Positions 8,960-18,300 of a stretch of DNA of 64,000 nucleotides are shown here, in pieces. Both the position numbers and the translations under genes were made by a program. Source of the DNA: Onishia taeanensis (GTDB lineage Bacteria; Pseudomonadota; Gammaproteobacteria; Pseudomonadales; Halomonadaceae); assembly GCF_900100755.1 (NCBI RefSeq), contig NZ_FNCI01000008.1:26861-90860 (forward strand). The letters are read 5' to 3'. Each line of letters begins with the position of its first letter. Position 1 is the stretch's first letter. The notes beneath the pieces were generated by a model that was not told the origin of the DNA, searched no databases, and saw nothing but the letters and a program-made list of their open reading frames with translations.

Positions 8960-9068
8960 CGCCGGACTCCAGATAACGGAATGAATCCCGATTATGGCCA
9001 ATTGGCGTCACAATAGCACCGTCGAGAGCGATTGCTGTCGACGGTGCCAGATTCGAGCCTCAGATATG

Positions 9069-9319
9069 CGCCTTATGCCGCCTCTTCCCGATGCCGAATC
9101 AGGAAGCAGTGGTGCAAATCCGGACGGCGCGTGCCAACTAAGGAGTGGGTCGAAGGTCTTATGCCCTCTCCTGCCGATGCCGAATCAGTAAGCAGTGGTG
9201 CAAATCCGGGCGGCGAGTGCCAACTAAGGAGTAGGTCGAAGGTCTTATGCCCTCTCCTGCCGATGGCGAATCAGGAAGCAGTGGTGAAGGTCCGGGCGGC
9301 GAGTAAAGTCCGGGTCGAA
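9069..9319 (-). repeat. Tandem copies of the rlmKL 3' end
   Basis: Three head-to-tail units share the gene-tail sequence. One (9241-9319, 79 bp) is the real end of rlmKL and the next two (9155-9240 and 9069-9154, 86 bp each) lie beyond its stop codon. Each outer unit still encodes GTRRPDLHHC(F/L)LIRHR and a stop, but in frames shifted relative to the gene. Compared with the gene, the outermost unit has only synonymous changes over the 15 residues TRRPDLHHCFLIRHR. The outer two share a 7-bp longer junction (about 9215-9231 in the inner one). Confidence 0.85.
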
Positions 9320-11560
9320 GGTCTTCGCCGAGATATCTTCCACCGCGAAGCGCTCGGCCAATGACGCCTCGAGCACGAAGCGGCGCTGGTTGTTGGAGAA
9401 CACCAGGGTGCCACCCGGCGCCAGTCGCGCCATGGCCAACTCGACGAGCCGGACGTGGTCGCGCTGGATATCGAGTGTCGCGTCCATCTTCTTCGAGTTC
9501 GAGAAGGTCGGCGGATCGAGGAAGATCAGGTCGAATTCGCTGCCGGCGGTCTCGAGCCAGCGCAGACAGTCGTCGCGCACCACCCGGTGGCGGCTGGGGT
9601 CCAGCCGGTTGAGGGCGAAGTTCTCCCGCGCCCACTCGAGGTAGGTATTCGACAGGTCGACGCTAACGCTGTCGGTAGCACCACCCTCGGCCTCGGTGCC
9701 CAACGCGGCCTGCACGGTGGCCGTGGCGGTATAGCAGAACAGGTTGAGGAAGCGCTTACCCGGCGACATTTCGGCCAACAACCGGCGCACCGGCCGGTGG
9801 TCGAGGAAAAGCCCGGTATCCAGATAGTCGCGCAGGTTGACCCATAGCTGGGCGCGGCCCTCGCGGACCTGGAAGCGTTCGCCGCTAGCGGCGTGCTTCT
9901 GGTACTGAGCCTTGCCGGACTGGCGCTCCCGCTGCTTGATGTAGACGTGCTCCGGCGAGACCTCGAGCACTTCGGGGATCACGCCCAGGGCATCGAGCAG
10001 CCGGCGCTGCGCCTGGTTGGCGTTCACCGACTTGGGCGGCGCGTACTCCTGCACGTGCACCCGGTCGCCGTAGACATCGATCGCCAGCGCATACTCAGGC
10101 ATATCGGCGTCATAGAGCCGATAGCAGGGTTCACCGCTGCGCTTGAGCCACGACTTGAGACGCTTGCGATTCTTCAGCAGGCGGTTGGCGAACATCTGCG
10201 CCCCTTCCGAGCGCGCCGGACGCTCGTCGGAATGCGTGTCCGCCTGCTTGGACGACTTGGCGGCTGGCTTGCCGGACGCATCGCCACTCTGCTCATCACC
10301 GGCTGAGTGCCCGCCAACGACACGGCGCTTGGCAGGCGCCGGCTGATCAGAAGACGATACCGACGGCTGGCCTTGGTCTAGCTCGATCAGCAGCAGCTTG
10401 CAATCCAGCGGGCCGTTCTTGAAGGCATACTGCTTGCCGGCCCGGAGTCCGGTGCGATGCCCCAGCTCCGGGTTGCCGGTCAGCATCGCCAGGCGCCAGC
10501 CGGGGAAATGCGCTTGGGCGCGGGCACCGAGAGCGGCATAGAGCGGCACCAGTTCCGGCAGCTCCCCGATACGCTCGCCATAGGGCGGGTTGGTAATCAG
10601 CAGGCCCGACGTCTCGGCGGGCAGGTCGGCGGGGCGCACCAACTGCTTGACCGAGGCGCCCTGGAAGTCGATCAGTGCCGGTATGCCGGCCCGCATGGCG
10701 TTGGCGCGGGCCGCCGAGATGGCCTGGGGGCTCTGGTCGCGGCCATAGAGCTTGGCCTTGCAGCGTTTGCGGCCAAGGCTCGCCCGAGCTTCGGCCTCGC
10801 GCTTGAGTTCCTGCCACAGGGCGGCGTCATGCCCCGCCCAGCCGTGGAAGCCGAAGCGCTCGCGCAGCAGGTTCGGCGCCACGTCCGCCGCCATCAGTGC
10901 GCCCTCGATGACCAGGGTGCCCGAGCCACACAGCGGGTCGATCAGCGCCTGACCTTCCTTGGCGCGGGCCGGCCAGTCGGCTCGCACCAGCAGTGCCGCG
11001 GCGAGATTTTCCTTGAGCGGCGCATGGCCAAGCTCACGCCGGTAGCCGCGACGGTGCAGGCTATCGCCGGACAGGTCGATGCCAAGTGTCAGGCGCCCCC
11101 GGTGCAGATGGGCATAAATTCGCAGGTCCGGTTCCCGCGGGTCGACGCTTGGCCGTTCACGACCGGCACTTCTCAGTGAATCGACGACGCCATCCTTGAC
11201 CGTCTGGGCACCGAAGCGGGTATGACGAATCGCCTCGGACTGACCGTGGAAGTCCACCGCTAGCGTCTTGCCCGGTGCCAGGTGCTCAAGCCAATCGATG
11301 GTCTCGGCACAGGCCTTGAGCTGGTCCGGGGTCTCGATCCCCTCTTCTCGTGACAGGCAGAGCACGATGCGATTGGCCAGGCGCGACCACAGACAAGCAC
11401 GATAAGCCGCCTCGAGTGAGCCCGAAAGGTGCACTCCGGCCACTGTCGTCTTGCTGATTGTCATTCCCAGGCTGCCAAGCTCGTCGGCCAGTAAAAGCTC
11501 CATGCCTTTGGGGCAGGTGGCGAATAACGTCATATTTTCAATAGCTTGTTGATCTTGCAT
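9245..11560 (-). CDS. rlmL: Bifunctional 23S rRNA methyltransferase RlmKL
   Basis: RlmKL makes m2G2445 (RlmL half) and m7G2069 (RlmK half) in 23S rRNA. In the 771-aa product I see an N-terminal THUMP region (to about 160), the RlmL methyltransferase with DPLCGSGTL (208-216) and NPPY (324-327), a hydrophilic low-complexity linker (about 398-455), and the RlmK domain with LNLFCYTA (605-612) and DPPTF (682-686). E. coli RlmKL is about 702 aa; the linker explains the excess. The start at 11560 is preceded by AGGTGG. The last 19 residues are duplicated downstream as non-coding repeats. The gene is divergent from rmf. Confidence 0.95.
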   Translation of the reverse strand: MQDQQAIENMTLFATCPKGMELLLADELGSLGMTISKTTVAGVHLSGSLEAAYRACLWSRLANRIVLCLSREEGIETPDQLKACAETIDWLEHLAPGKTLAVDFHGQSEAIRHTRFGAQTVKDGVVDSLRSAGRERPSVDPREPDLRIYAHLHRGRLTLGIDLSGDSLHRRGYRRELGHAPLKENLAAALLVRADWPARAKEGQALIDPLCGSGTLVIEGALMAADVAPNLLRERFGFHGWAGHDAALWQELKREAEARASLGRKRCKAKLYGRDQSPQAISAARANAMRAGIPALIDFQGASVKQLVRPADLPAETSGLLITNPPYGERIGELPELVPLYAALGARAQAHFPGWRLAMLTGNPELGHRTGLRAGKQYAFKNGPLDCKLLLIELDQGQPSVSSSDQPAPAKRRVVGGHSAGDEQSGDASGKPAAKSSKQADTHSDERPARSEGAQMFANRLLKNRKRLKSWLKRSGEPCYRLYDADMPEYALAIDVYGDRVHVQEYAPPKSVNANQAQRRLLDALGVIPEVLEVSPEHVYIKQRERQSGKAQYQKHAASGERFQVREGRAQLWVNLRDYLDTGLFLDHRPVRRLLAEMSPGKRFLNLFCYTATATVQAALGTEAEGGATDSVSVDLSNTYLEWARENFALNRLDPSRHRVVRDDCLRWLETAGSEFDLIFLDPPTFSNSKKMDATLDIQRDHVRLVELAMARLAPGGTLVFSNNQRRFVLEASLAERFAVEDISAKTFDPDFTRRPDLHHCFLIRHRQERA

Positions 11561-11831
11561 GAAAGAGCCACCTGGCGCGACGCGCCGTCATATTACTGAA
11601 ATGCTGTTTTGGTAATGCGCTTATTCCAAATCGCCTGTCGACATCGGCTAGGCGGGTGCGCTAGTTGTAGAGGGGTAGCTACGCGGTACGTATTATCTGG
11701 TCCAAGGACGCTATCGGCATCAGGCGCTGAGCCTCGGGATTGCGTTTTGCCTTGTGCAATCTGTGCTCGTCCCAGCCTATGCCCCATAAACACTGGTTCG
11801 CTTTAAAACTGGTTTATCAAGAGGCCATCCG

Positions 11832-12038
11832 ATGAAACGACAGAAACGTGATCGCTTCCAGCGCGCTTATGTTCACGGTTACAAGGCAGGAGTCAGCGGC
11901 CGTTCCCGTGATGAATGTCCCAGTCAGGATGTCAATCTTCGCGAATACTGGATGAGCGGTTGGCGTGAAGGTCGAGGGGATCAATGGTCGGGCATGACAG
12001 GCGTGTCCGGCATTCACAAAAATCCCATGGTCATGTAA
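11832..12038 (+). CDS. rmf: Ribosome modulation factor RMF
   Basis: RMF pairs 70S ribosomes into inactive 100S dimers in stationary phase or under stress. The 68-aa basic product starts MKRQKRDRFQRAYVHGYKAG and contains the conserved segments SGRSRDECP and REYWMSGWREGR, matching E. coli RMF (55 aa) with a slightly longer tail. GAGGCC precedes the ATG. It is a monocistronic gene flanked by a 270-bp upstream region and a clear terminator. Growth-phase and ppGpp control are expected from the family, though no specific site is evident. Confidence 0.95.
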   Translation: MKRQKRDRFQRAYVHGYKAGVSGRSRDECPSQDVNLREYWMSGWREGRGDQWSGMTGVSGIHKNPMVM

Positions 12039-12056
12039 TTCTCCATTTTCAACGCC

Positions 12057-12090
12057 TAAGGCCCGTGAGTTCGCGGGCCTTTTTATTTTG
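12057..12090 (+). terminator. Rho-independent terminator of rmf
   Basis: AAGGCCCG pairs with CGGGCCTT around an 8-nt loop and is followed by TTTTTATTTT. Confidence 0.9.
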
Positions 12091-12223
12091 CCCTCGCCAG
12101 ATCGTTAGTCCTCAGCTCTCACCACCTCAGCTCACCTCTTCACCCCTCACCTCTTCTCCCCTGACCTGCGAGATAGCCTGACCGAGCGTTGGCACGCCAG
12201 CACCTGCCTGCTATCAGCCGCGC
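12091..12223. other. Intergenic spacer with pyrimidine-rich low-complexity tract
   Basis: Positions about 12108-12170 are an irregular run of CTC/ACC triplets with near repeats of CTCACCTCTTC on the plus strand. No gene is seen. It separates the convergent rmf and pyrD. Confidence 0.55.
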
Positions 12224-13246
12224 TCAGTCGGCGGCAAGCTTCAAGGCCCGGGCGCACTCGCCCACCAGGGGCGGGCCACGGTAGATAAAGCCCGAATAAA
12301 GCTGCACCAGGTCCGCCCCGGCCCGGCGCTTGGCTATCGCCGCCTCGCCGCTGTCGATACCGCCGACGCCAATGATCGGCATGTCCGGCAGCCGGCGTCG
12401 CAGTTCACGAATCACCTGGTTGGACGATTCGAAGACCGGGCGACCGGAAAGCCCTCCCGCCTCATCGGCGTGGGCTTGACCGGCCACGACATCCCGCGCC
12501 ACCGTGGTATTGGTGGCGATGACTCCATCAATGCCGTTGGCGACCAGCGCCTCGGCCACCAGGCCGACCTCCTCGTCACTCATGTCCGGGGCTATCTTCA
12601 CCGCCAGGGGCACGCGCCGGCCGCTGTCATGGTCGAGCCGCAGGCTCTTCTCGCGCAGTGCGCCAAGCAGCCCGTCCAGATGCTCGCCGAACTGAAGGTT
12701 GCGAAGCCCTGGCGTGTTGGGCGAGGAAATATTCACCGTGATGTAGTCGGCATGGGCATGCACCCGCTCGAGGCAGAACATGTAGTCATCGACGGCCTGC
12801 TCCACCGGTGTGGTCAGATTCTTGCCGATATTGATGCCGATCACACCGTCGTAACGGCTCGCCTTGACCCGCGCAATCAGGTGGTCGACGCCCGAGTTGT
12901 TGAAGCCCATGCGGTTGATGATCGCCCCGCTATCGGGCAGGCGAAACAGGCGTGGCTTGGGATTGCCCGGCTGTGGCTTGGGGGTGACGGTGCCGACCTC
13001 TACGAAGCCAAAGCCCAGGGCGCCGAGGGCATCCAGGTGATCGGCATTCTTGTCGAGCCCGGCGGCGAGCCCCACTCGATTGGCAAAGCGCAGCCCCATC
13101 AGCTCGACGGGATCGTCGACCCGCTCGCCGCCACCCAGCTTGCCGGATAGGCCCAGGCGGTGCGCCATATCAAGCGCCGTCAGCGTCACGCCATGGGCAG
13201 TCTCAGGATCAAGTCGAAAGAGGATCGAGCGGGCGGCGGCGTACAT
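12224..13246 (-). CDS. pyrD: Dihydroorotate dehydrogenase, class 2 (quinone-dependent)
   Basis: PyrD oxidises dihydroorotate to orotate at the inner membrane, passing electrons through FMN to quinone, in pyrimidine synthesis. The 340-aa length matches E. coli PyrD (336). An N-terminal amphipathic segment ([18 protein letters not shown]) typical of membrane-bound class 2 enzymes precedes the barrel. Recognisable motifs are [32 protein letters not shown] and [12 protein letters not shown]. The start at 13246 has GGGAG four bases upstream; an in-frame start eight codons earlier lacks support. A TATAAT box lies at 13368-13373 on the minus strand. Confidence 0.96.
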   Translation of the reverse strand: MYAAARSILFRLDPETAHGVTLTALDMAHRLGLSGKLGGGERVDDPVELMGLRFANRVGLAAGLDKNADHLDALGALGFGFVEVGTVTPKPQPGNPKPRLFRLPDSGAIINRMGFNNSGVDHLIARVKASRYDGVIGINIGKNLTTPVEQAVDDYMFCLERVHAHADYITVNISSPNTPGLRNLQFGEHLDGLLGALREKSLRLDHDSGRRVPLAVKIAPDMSDEEVGLVAEALVANGIDGVIATNTTVARDVVAGQAHADEAGGLSGRPVFESSNQVIRELRRRLPDMPIIGVGGIDSGEAAIAKRRAGADLVQLYSGFIYRGPPLVGECARALKLAAD

Positions 13247-13396
13247 GGCACTCCCTAAACTGGTGGACACGGGCGAGGCAACACTAAGGCGTGAACAACC
13301 TCGAGTAACATCGCTGGTGGCGACATAGCGGATAGCAATATCGCGGGCGGAGGAAAAAGCGGCGGGGATTATAGCGCATCGGGCCCTTCAACGACG

Positions 13397-13417
13397 AACC
13401 CCACGCGAGGCGGGGTT
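13397..13417 (-). terminator. Hairpin downstream of the EncFtn gene
   Basis: An imperfect stem AACCCC...GGGGTT with GC-rich centre lies 46 bp after the ferritin-like gene stop on the minus strand. It is followed by only a broken T run, so termination is uncertain. Confidence 0.4.
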
Positions 13418-13462
13418 GCCGTTGAGAAAGGAAATCACGGGGAAATCGCACCTCTGTTTGGC

Positions 13463-13753
13463 TCAGTGGCCGATCTCGCCCTCGGTAAACAGGAATTCCC
13501 GTAGATGCCCATCCAGCGTCTTGTCCTGGCGGCGCAGCCATTCCAGGGTCATGACCGCATGCTCCTTTTCCTCATCTCTATTATGAATCAGTATCTTGCG
13601 TAGCTCCGGATCCTGACAGGCATCGACACGCTGGTTGTACCAGTCGACCGCCTCCAGTTCCTCCATCAGTGAAACGATGGCCCGGTGATAATCGCGGGTG
13701 GCGGCGCTAAGTTCTTCCACCGGCTCGTGATAGCTGTCACTGCTGCCTGCCAT
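13463..13753 (-). CDS. Encapsulated-ferritin-type (EncFtn) ferroxidase-like protein
   Basis: The 96-aa product closely resembles the EncFtn family, small two-helix proteins that assemble into an annular decamer with a ferroxidase site and usually deliver iron into an encapsulin shell. The signature MEELEAVDWYNQR supplies E32, E34, W38 and Y39, and NRDEEKEHA supplies E62 and H65, at the positions known for Rhodospirillum rubrum EncFtn as I recall them. The protein stops at LFTEGEIGH, without the C-terminal shell-targeting extension, and no encapsulin gene is seen in this window. AGGAGAGG precedes the ATG at 13753. It lies 216 bp upstream of pyrD and divergent from mgtE. Confidence 0.88.
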   Translation of the reverse strand: MAGSSDSYHEPVEELSAATRDYHRAIVSLMEELEAVDWYNQRVDACQDPELRKILIHNRDEEKEHAVMTLEWLRRQDKTLDGHLREFLFTEGEIGH

Positions 13754-13865
13754 GGGCCTCTCCTTTTGTGGTCTACTGTGCGTATCCAACGTTAGGCCAA
13801 AGCGGCGCCGCTGTCAGCTTTAACCGTCAACGCGGCCACGTCCCGCTTCATCTCAGGGAGATCCT

Positions 13866-15221
13866 ATGACCGACACCACCGACACCCTGGAAGGCCGGCT
13901 ATCGCGCATTCATGAAGCCCTGGTCGATGATGACTTCGCCGTTATCGACGAGGTGCTCGACGATCTCGAACCGGCCGAGATCGCCCTGCTGCTCGAATCC
14001 CTGCCTCTGGCAGCACGTACTCGGCTCTGGGAGCGGGTTTCTCAGGACGTCGACGGCGAAGTCCTGCTGCACGTCCATGATGAAGTTCGCAGCACCCTGA
14101 TCGAGGACATGGACGATCACGAGATCGTTGCCGCCACCTCGAACATGGACACCAGTGACCTGGCCGAACTGTTCGAGGACCTCCCCCAACAGGTCGCCGA
14201 AGACATGCTGCGCTCGATGGACGAGCTGCAGCGCACGCGCCTCAAGGAGGCGCTGGCCTTCGAGGAAGATTCTGCCGGCCGCCTGATGCGCACCGACACC
14301 GTCAGCGTGCGCGCCGACGTGACGCTCGAAACCGTGCAGCGCTTCCTGCGCTGGAAGAATCAGTCCATCCCCGACAATACCGATGCGCTGATGGTGGTCG
14401 ACCGCGACGGCATCTTCCTCGGCGTGCTGCCGCTGGCTCGACTGGTGTCGCAGTCATCGGAGCTGGCCGTGGCCGACGTGCTGGAAAGCGACATCGACAC
14501 GGTGTCGGTGGCCATGAAGTCCTGGGACGTGGCGACGCTATTCCAGACCCACGACCTGGTGTCGGCGCCGGTGGTCGACGAGAACGGCCTGTTGCTTGGG
14601 CGCATCGTCATCGAGGACATCGTCGACGTCATCCGCGAGGGCTCGGACCAGGCGCTGATGAACATGGCCGGCCTGGACGAGGAAGAGGACCTCTTTGCTC
14701 CGATCGTGCCCAGTGCCAAGCGCCGTGCGGTGTGGCTCGGCATCAACCTGATGACGGCCTTCCTGGCCGCCTGGGTGATCGGTCGCTTCGAGGCAGCGCT
14801 CGAACAGGTCGTCGCCCTGGCGGTACTGATGCCCATCGTCGCCAGCATGGGCGGCATCGCCGGCAGCCAGACCCTGACCCTGGCGATTCGCGGCCTGGCG
14901 CTGGGCCAGATCAGCCGCACCAACAGCAACTGGCTGATGCGCAAGGAAATCGGTATCTCGTTGATCAATGGCGTGCTGTGGGCACTGGTGGTCGCCGTGA
15001 TCGCTACCCTGTGGTTTCAGGATGTGCGCATTGGCGGCATCATCGCCGTCGCCCTGATCATCAACATGCTGGCAGCCGGCATCGCCGGTATCGCCATTCC
15101 CCTGGGCCTCAAGCGACTAGGCATCGACCCGGCGCTATCGGGTTCGGTGGTATTGACCACCGTCACCGACGTGATCGGCTTCATGGCCTTCCTGGGGCTG
15201 GCGACGGTCTTCCTGCTGTAG
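13866..15221 (+). CDS. mgtE: Magnesium transporter MgtE
   Basis: MgtE is a homodimeric Mg2+ channel gated by intracellular Mg2+. The 451-aa product has the expected order: acidic helical N domain (about 1-125) with repeated LxEDLP-like motifs, two CBS domains (about 130-255), a linker (NMAGLDEEEDLFAP) and five membrane helices from about 285 to 451. The pore helix segment reads MPIVASMGGIAGSQTLT, with Ile where many MgtE proteins have Asn in GGNAGSQ. GGGAG precedes the ATG. No Mg2+ riboswitch fits in the 112-bp upstream gap. A palindromic terminator follows. Confidence 0.95.
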   Translation: MTDTTDTLEGRLSRIHEALVDDDFAVIDEVLDDLEPAEIALLLESLPLAARTRLWERVSQDVDGEVLLHVHDEVRSTLIEDMDDHEIVAATSNMDTSDLAELFEDLPQQVAEDMLRSMDELQRTRLKEALAFEEDSAGRLMRTDTVSVRADVTLETVQRFLRWKNQSIPDNTDALMVVDRDGIFLGVLPLARLVSQSSELAVADVLESDIDTVSVAMKSWDVATLFQTHDLVSAPVVDENGLLLGRIVIEDIVDVIREGSDQALMNMAGLDEEEDLFAPIVPSAKRRAVWLGINLMTAFLAAWVIGRFEAALEQVVALAVLMPIVASMGGIAGSQTLTLAIRGLALGQISRTNSNWLMRKEIGISLINGVLWALVVAVIATLWFQDVRIGGIIAVALIINMLAAGIAGIAIPLGLKRLGIDPALSGSVVLTTVTDVIGFMAFLGLATVFLL

Positions 15222-15324
15222 GTCGTTCAGGCGTTCCGCCTATAAAGCGGGAGGCCTCCATGGCGCCTTGGTGTCGCGCCTGTATCGCGGCCCAATCCGC
15301 GTTTCCCAGCACGCGTTCTCCAAA

Positions 15325-15359
15325 ACGCAACGACCCCGCCATTGGCGGGGTCGTTGCGT
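15325..15359. terminator. Bidirectional terminator between mgtE and gdhB
   Basis: A perfect 16-bp inverted repeat (acgcaacgaccccgcc and its complement) with a 3-nt loop sits between two convergent genes. AAA before and TTG within the arms give only short U runs on either side. Confidence 0.75.
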
Positions 15360-15377
15360 GTGCGCTTACGTTGGCGA

Positions 15378-18300
15378 TCAGGCTTCGGCGTTGCCTTCGG
15401 CCAGGTCCACCAGCTCGCGGATGGCCACCGCGAAGAGCGGGAAGCCGCCCTGGGAGCCGGAGTGCACCTCGACCAGCAGCTTGCACCAGCGCTGGTACAT
15501 GGCCGAGTGGTTCTCGAACCACTGCTCGACGCGCTGCTCGACCTCGCGCGGCCCACTCTCCATGCGCAGTACGCCGACGGTCAGCGCCAGCTGCTGGCGA
15601 TCCAGATCATCGCGGAAGGTCTCGCGAGCCTGCGCCTGCCAGCTGTCGCGTACCTCGAGCGCGTTGATCTGCTCGGTCATCCACGGCAGTTCCAGACGAT
15701 GGCCAACCTCGTAGAAGACCTCGGCGACGCGCTGGATCTTCTCGTTGGTCTGCTTGGCGGCCTCGATGATGCCAAGCCCGGCATAGAGGCTGCCAGTGGC
15801 CGCCACGACGTTGGCGAGGCTTTCCGGCACGCCGGCCGCCGTCAGTTCGTCACGACGTGCGATCCATGCCTCACGCTCGTCACCCCGCAGACGCTTGCCG
15901 ATGCTCTCCTGCAACTGAGTCAGCCGCGGCGCGAAGTGGGCGATGCAGTCCTTGGCGGTCATGCCGGTACGCTGACGCAGGAACCAGCGGGTGGCACGGC
16001 GCATCAGGCGCATCAGGTCCAGCATCATGCGGTACTGCACCTTGCTGGACACCTGGTTATCCAGCGCCTCGACCTGCTGCCAGAGGGCATCCAGATTGAA
16101 GCTGTCACGGGCCACGATATAGGCCCGCGCGATCTCGGCCCGGCTGGCACCGGTGGTATCGATCAGGCGGCGCGCGAAGACCACGCCCATGTGATCGACC
16201 AGGTCGTTGGCGATCTGGGTGGCGACGATTTCGCGCTTCAGACGGTGCTCATACATCTCGTCGTGGAAGCGCTCCACCAGCACGCTCGGGAAGACCCGCT
16301 CCAGATGCTGCTGGATGTAAGGGTCATCCGGTACGTCGGAGGCGATCAGGTCCCCCTTGACCACGCTCTTGGCGTAGGAGATCAGTACCGAGAGCTCCGG
16401 CAGCGTCATGCCCTGGTTGGCATTGGCACGCTCGATCATCTCCTCGTCGCTAGGCAGGAACTCGAGTTCACGATCGAGCTGCCCGGCCGCTTCCAGCTCG
16501 TTGATGAAGCGACGATAGGGCCCCAGGCCCTCCTGGGAAAGGATCTCGGACAGCGACAGCGCCTGGGTCTGGCGATAGTTGTCGCGAATCACCAGTTCGG
16601 AGACCTCATCGGTCATGCTTGCCAGCAGCTGGTTGCGCTGCTTGTCGGTCATGTCTCCACGCTTGACGATATCGTCGAGCAGGATCTTGATGTTGACCTC
16701 GTGATCCGAGCAGTTGACGCCGCCGGCGTTATCGATGAAGTCGGTGTTGACCCGCACGCCCTTGTGCGCGGCTTCCATACGGCCCCGCTGCGTCAGGCCC
16801 AGGTTGCCGCCTTCGCCGACCACGCGGCAGTTGAGCTCGTTGCCGTTCACCCGCAGCACATCGTTGGCCTTGTCGCCCACATCGGCATCGGTCTCGGTCT
16901 CGGCCTTGACGTAGGTACCGATACCGCCGTTCCAGATCAGGTCGACCTGCGACTTGAGCATCGCGCGGATCAGGTCGTTGGGTGGCAGCTTGTCCTCGCT
17001 GATGCCAAAGGCCTTCTTCATCGCCGCCGAGATTGGAATCGACTTGGCGCTGCGCTTGAAGATGCCGCCGCCCTCGGAAATCAACGCGGCGTCGTAGTCT
17101 TCCCAGCTAGAGCGCGGCAGCGCAAAGAGACGCTGGCGTTCGGCGAAGGAAGCCGCCACATCCGGCATCGGATCGACGAAGATGTGCATGTGGTTGAAGG
17201 CACCCAGCAGGCGAATCTTATCGGACAGCAGCATGCCGTTACCGAAGACGTCGCCGGCCATATCGCCGATGCCGACCACGCTGAACTCGTCGGCCTGGGT
17301 GTTCACGCCCAGCTCACGGAAGTGGCGCTTGACCGACTCCCAGGCGCCCTTGGCGGTAATCCCCATCTTCTTGTGGTCATAGCCGTTGGCGCCGCCAGAT
17401 GCGAAGGCATCACGCAGCCAATGGCCATATTCCAGCGAAATCTCGTTGGCGATGTCAGAGAAGGTCGCGGTGCCCTTGTCGGCGGCGACCACCAGGTAGG
17501 GGTCGTCGGCATCGTGACGCACCACCTTGACGGGCGGCACGATTTCACCGGCTTCTAGATTGTCGGTGACATCGAGCAGGGCGCGAATGAAGGTCTTGTA
17601 GCAGGCGATACCTTCCTGCTGGATGGCATCGCGATCGCCGCCTTCCGGCAAGCGCTTGCAGACGAAGCCGCCCTTGGCGCCGACCGGCACGATGACCGCG
17701 TTCTTGACCTGCTGGGCCTTGACCAGCCCCAGCACTTCGGTGCGGAAGTCTTCGCGCCGATCCGACCAGCGCAGGCCGCCGCGAGCCACCTTGCCGCCAC
17801 GCAGGTGTACGCCCTCGACCCGCGGCGCATAGACGAATATCTCGAACATCGGCCGCGGTTTGGGCATGCCGGTGATCTGGGACGGATCGAGCTTGAAGGA
17901 CAGGTAGTCCTTGAGCTCGCCGTTGTCGTCCGGCTGATAGTAGTTGGTGCGCAGGGTCGACTGGATCAGCTCGATGTAGCGGCGCACCAGCAGGTCGTCG
18001 TTGAGACTAGCGACATCATCGAGCAACGCCATCAGGCGCGCCTGACAGGCCTCGGCCTCGGCGGCGCGGTCGCCCTCCTGCTCGGGGTCGAAGCGCAACT
18101 CGAACAGGGCCACCAGCTCGCGGGTGATGTCCGGATGGCTCGCCAGGGTGGTGGCGATATAGAGCTGGGAGAGACCAAAGCGGATCTGCTTCAGGTAACG
18201 GCCATAGGCCCGCAGCATGGCGACTTCGCGCCAGCTCAGGTTGGCACCGATCACCAGGCGGTTGAAAGGGTCATTCTCGGCCTGACCCTGCCAGATGCGC

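Noticed and set aside
15342-17558. Long plus-strand open frame (738 codons) opposite gdhB, and a second at 17805-19673
   Set aside because: Both mirror the codon structure of the real minus-strand glutamate dehydrogenase; they are a by-product of GC-rich third positions and have no family resemblance.
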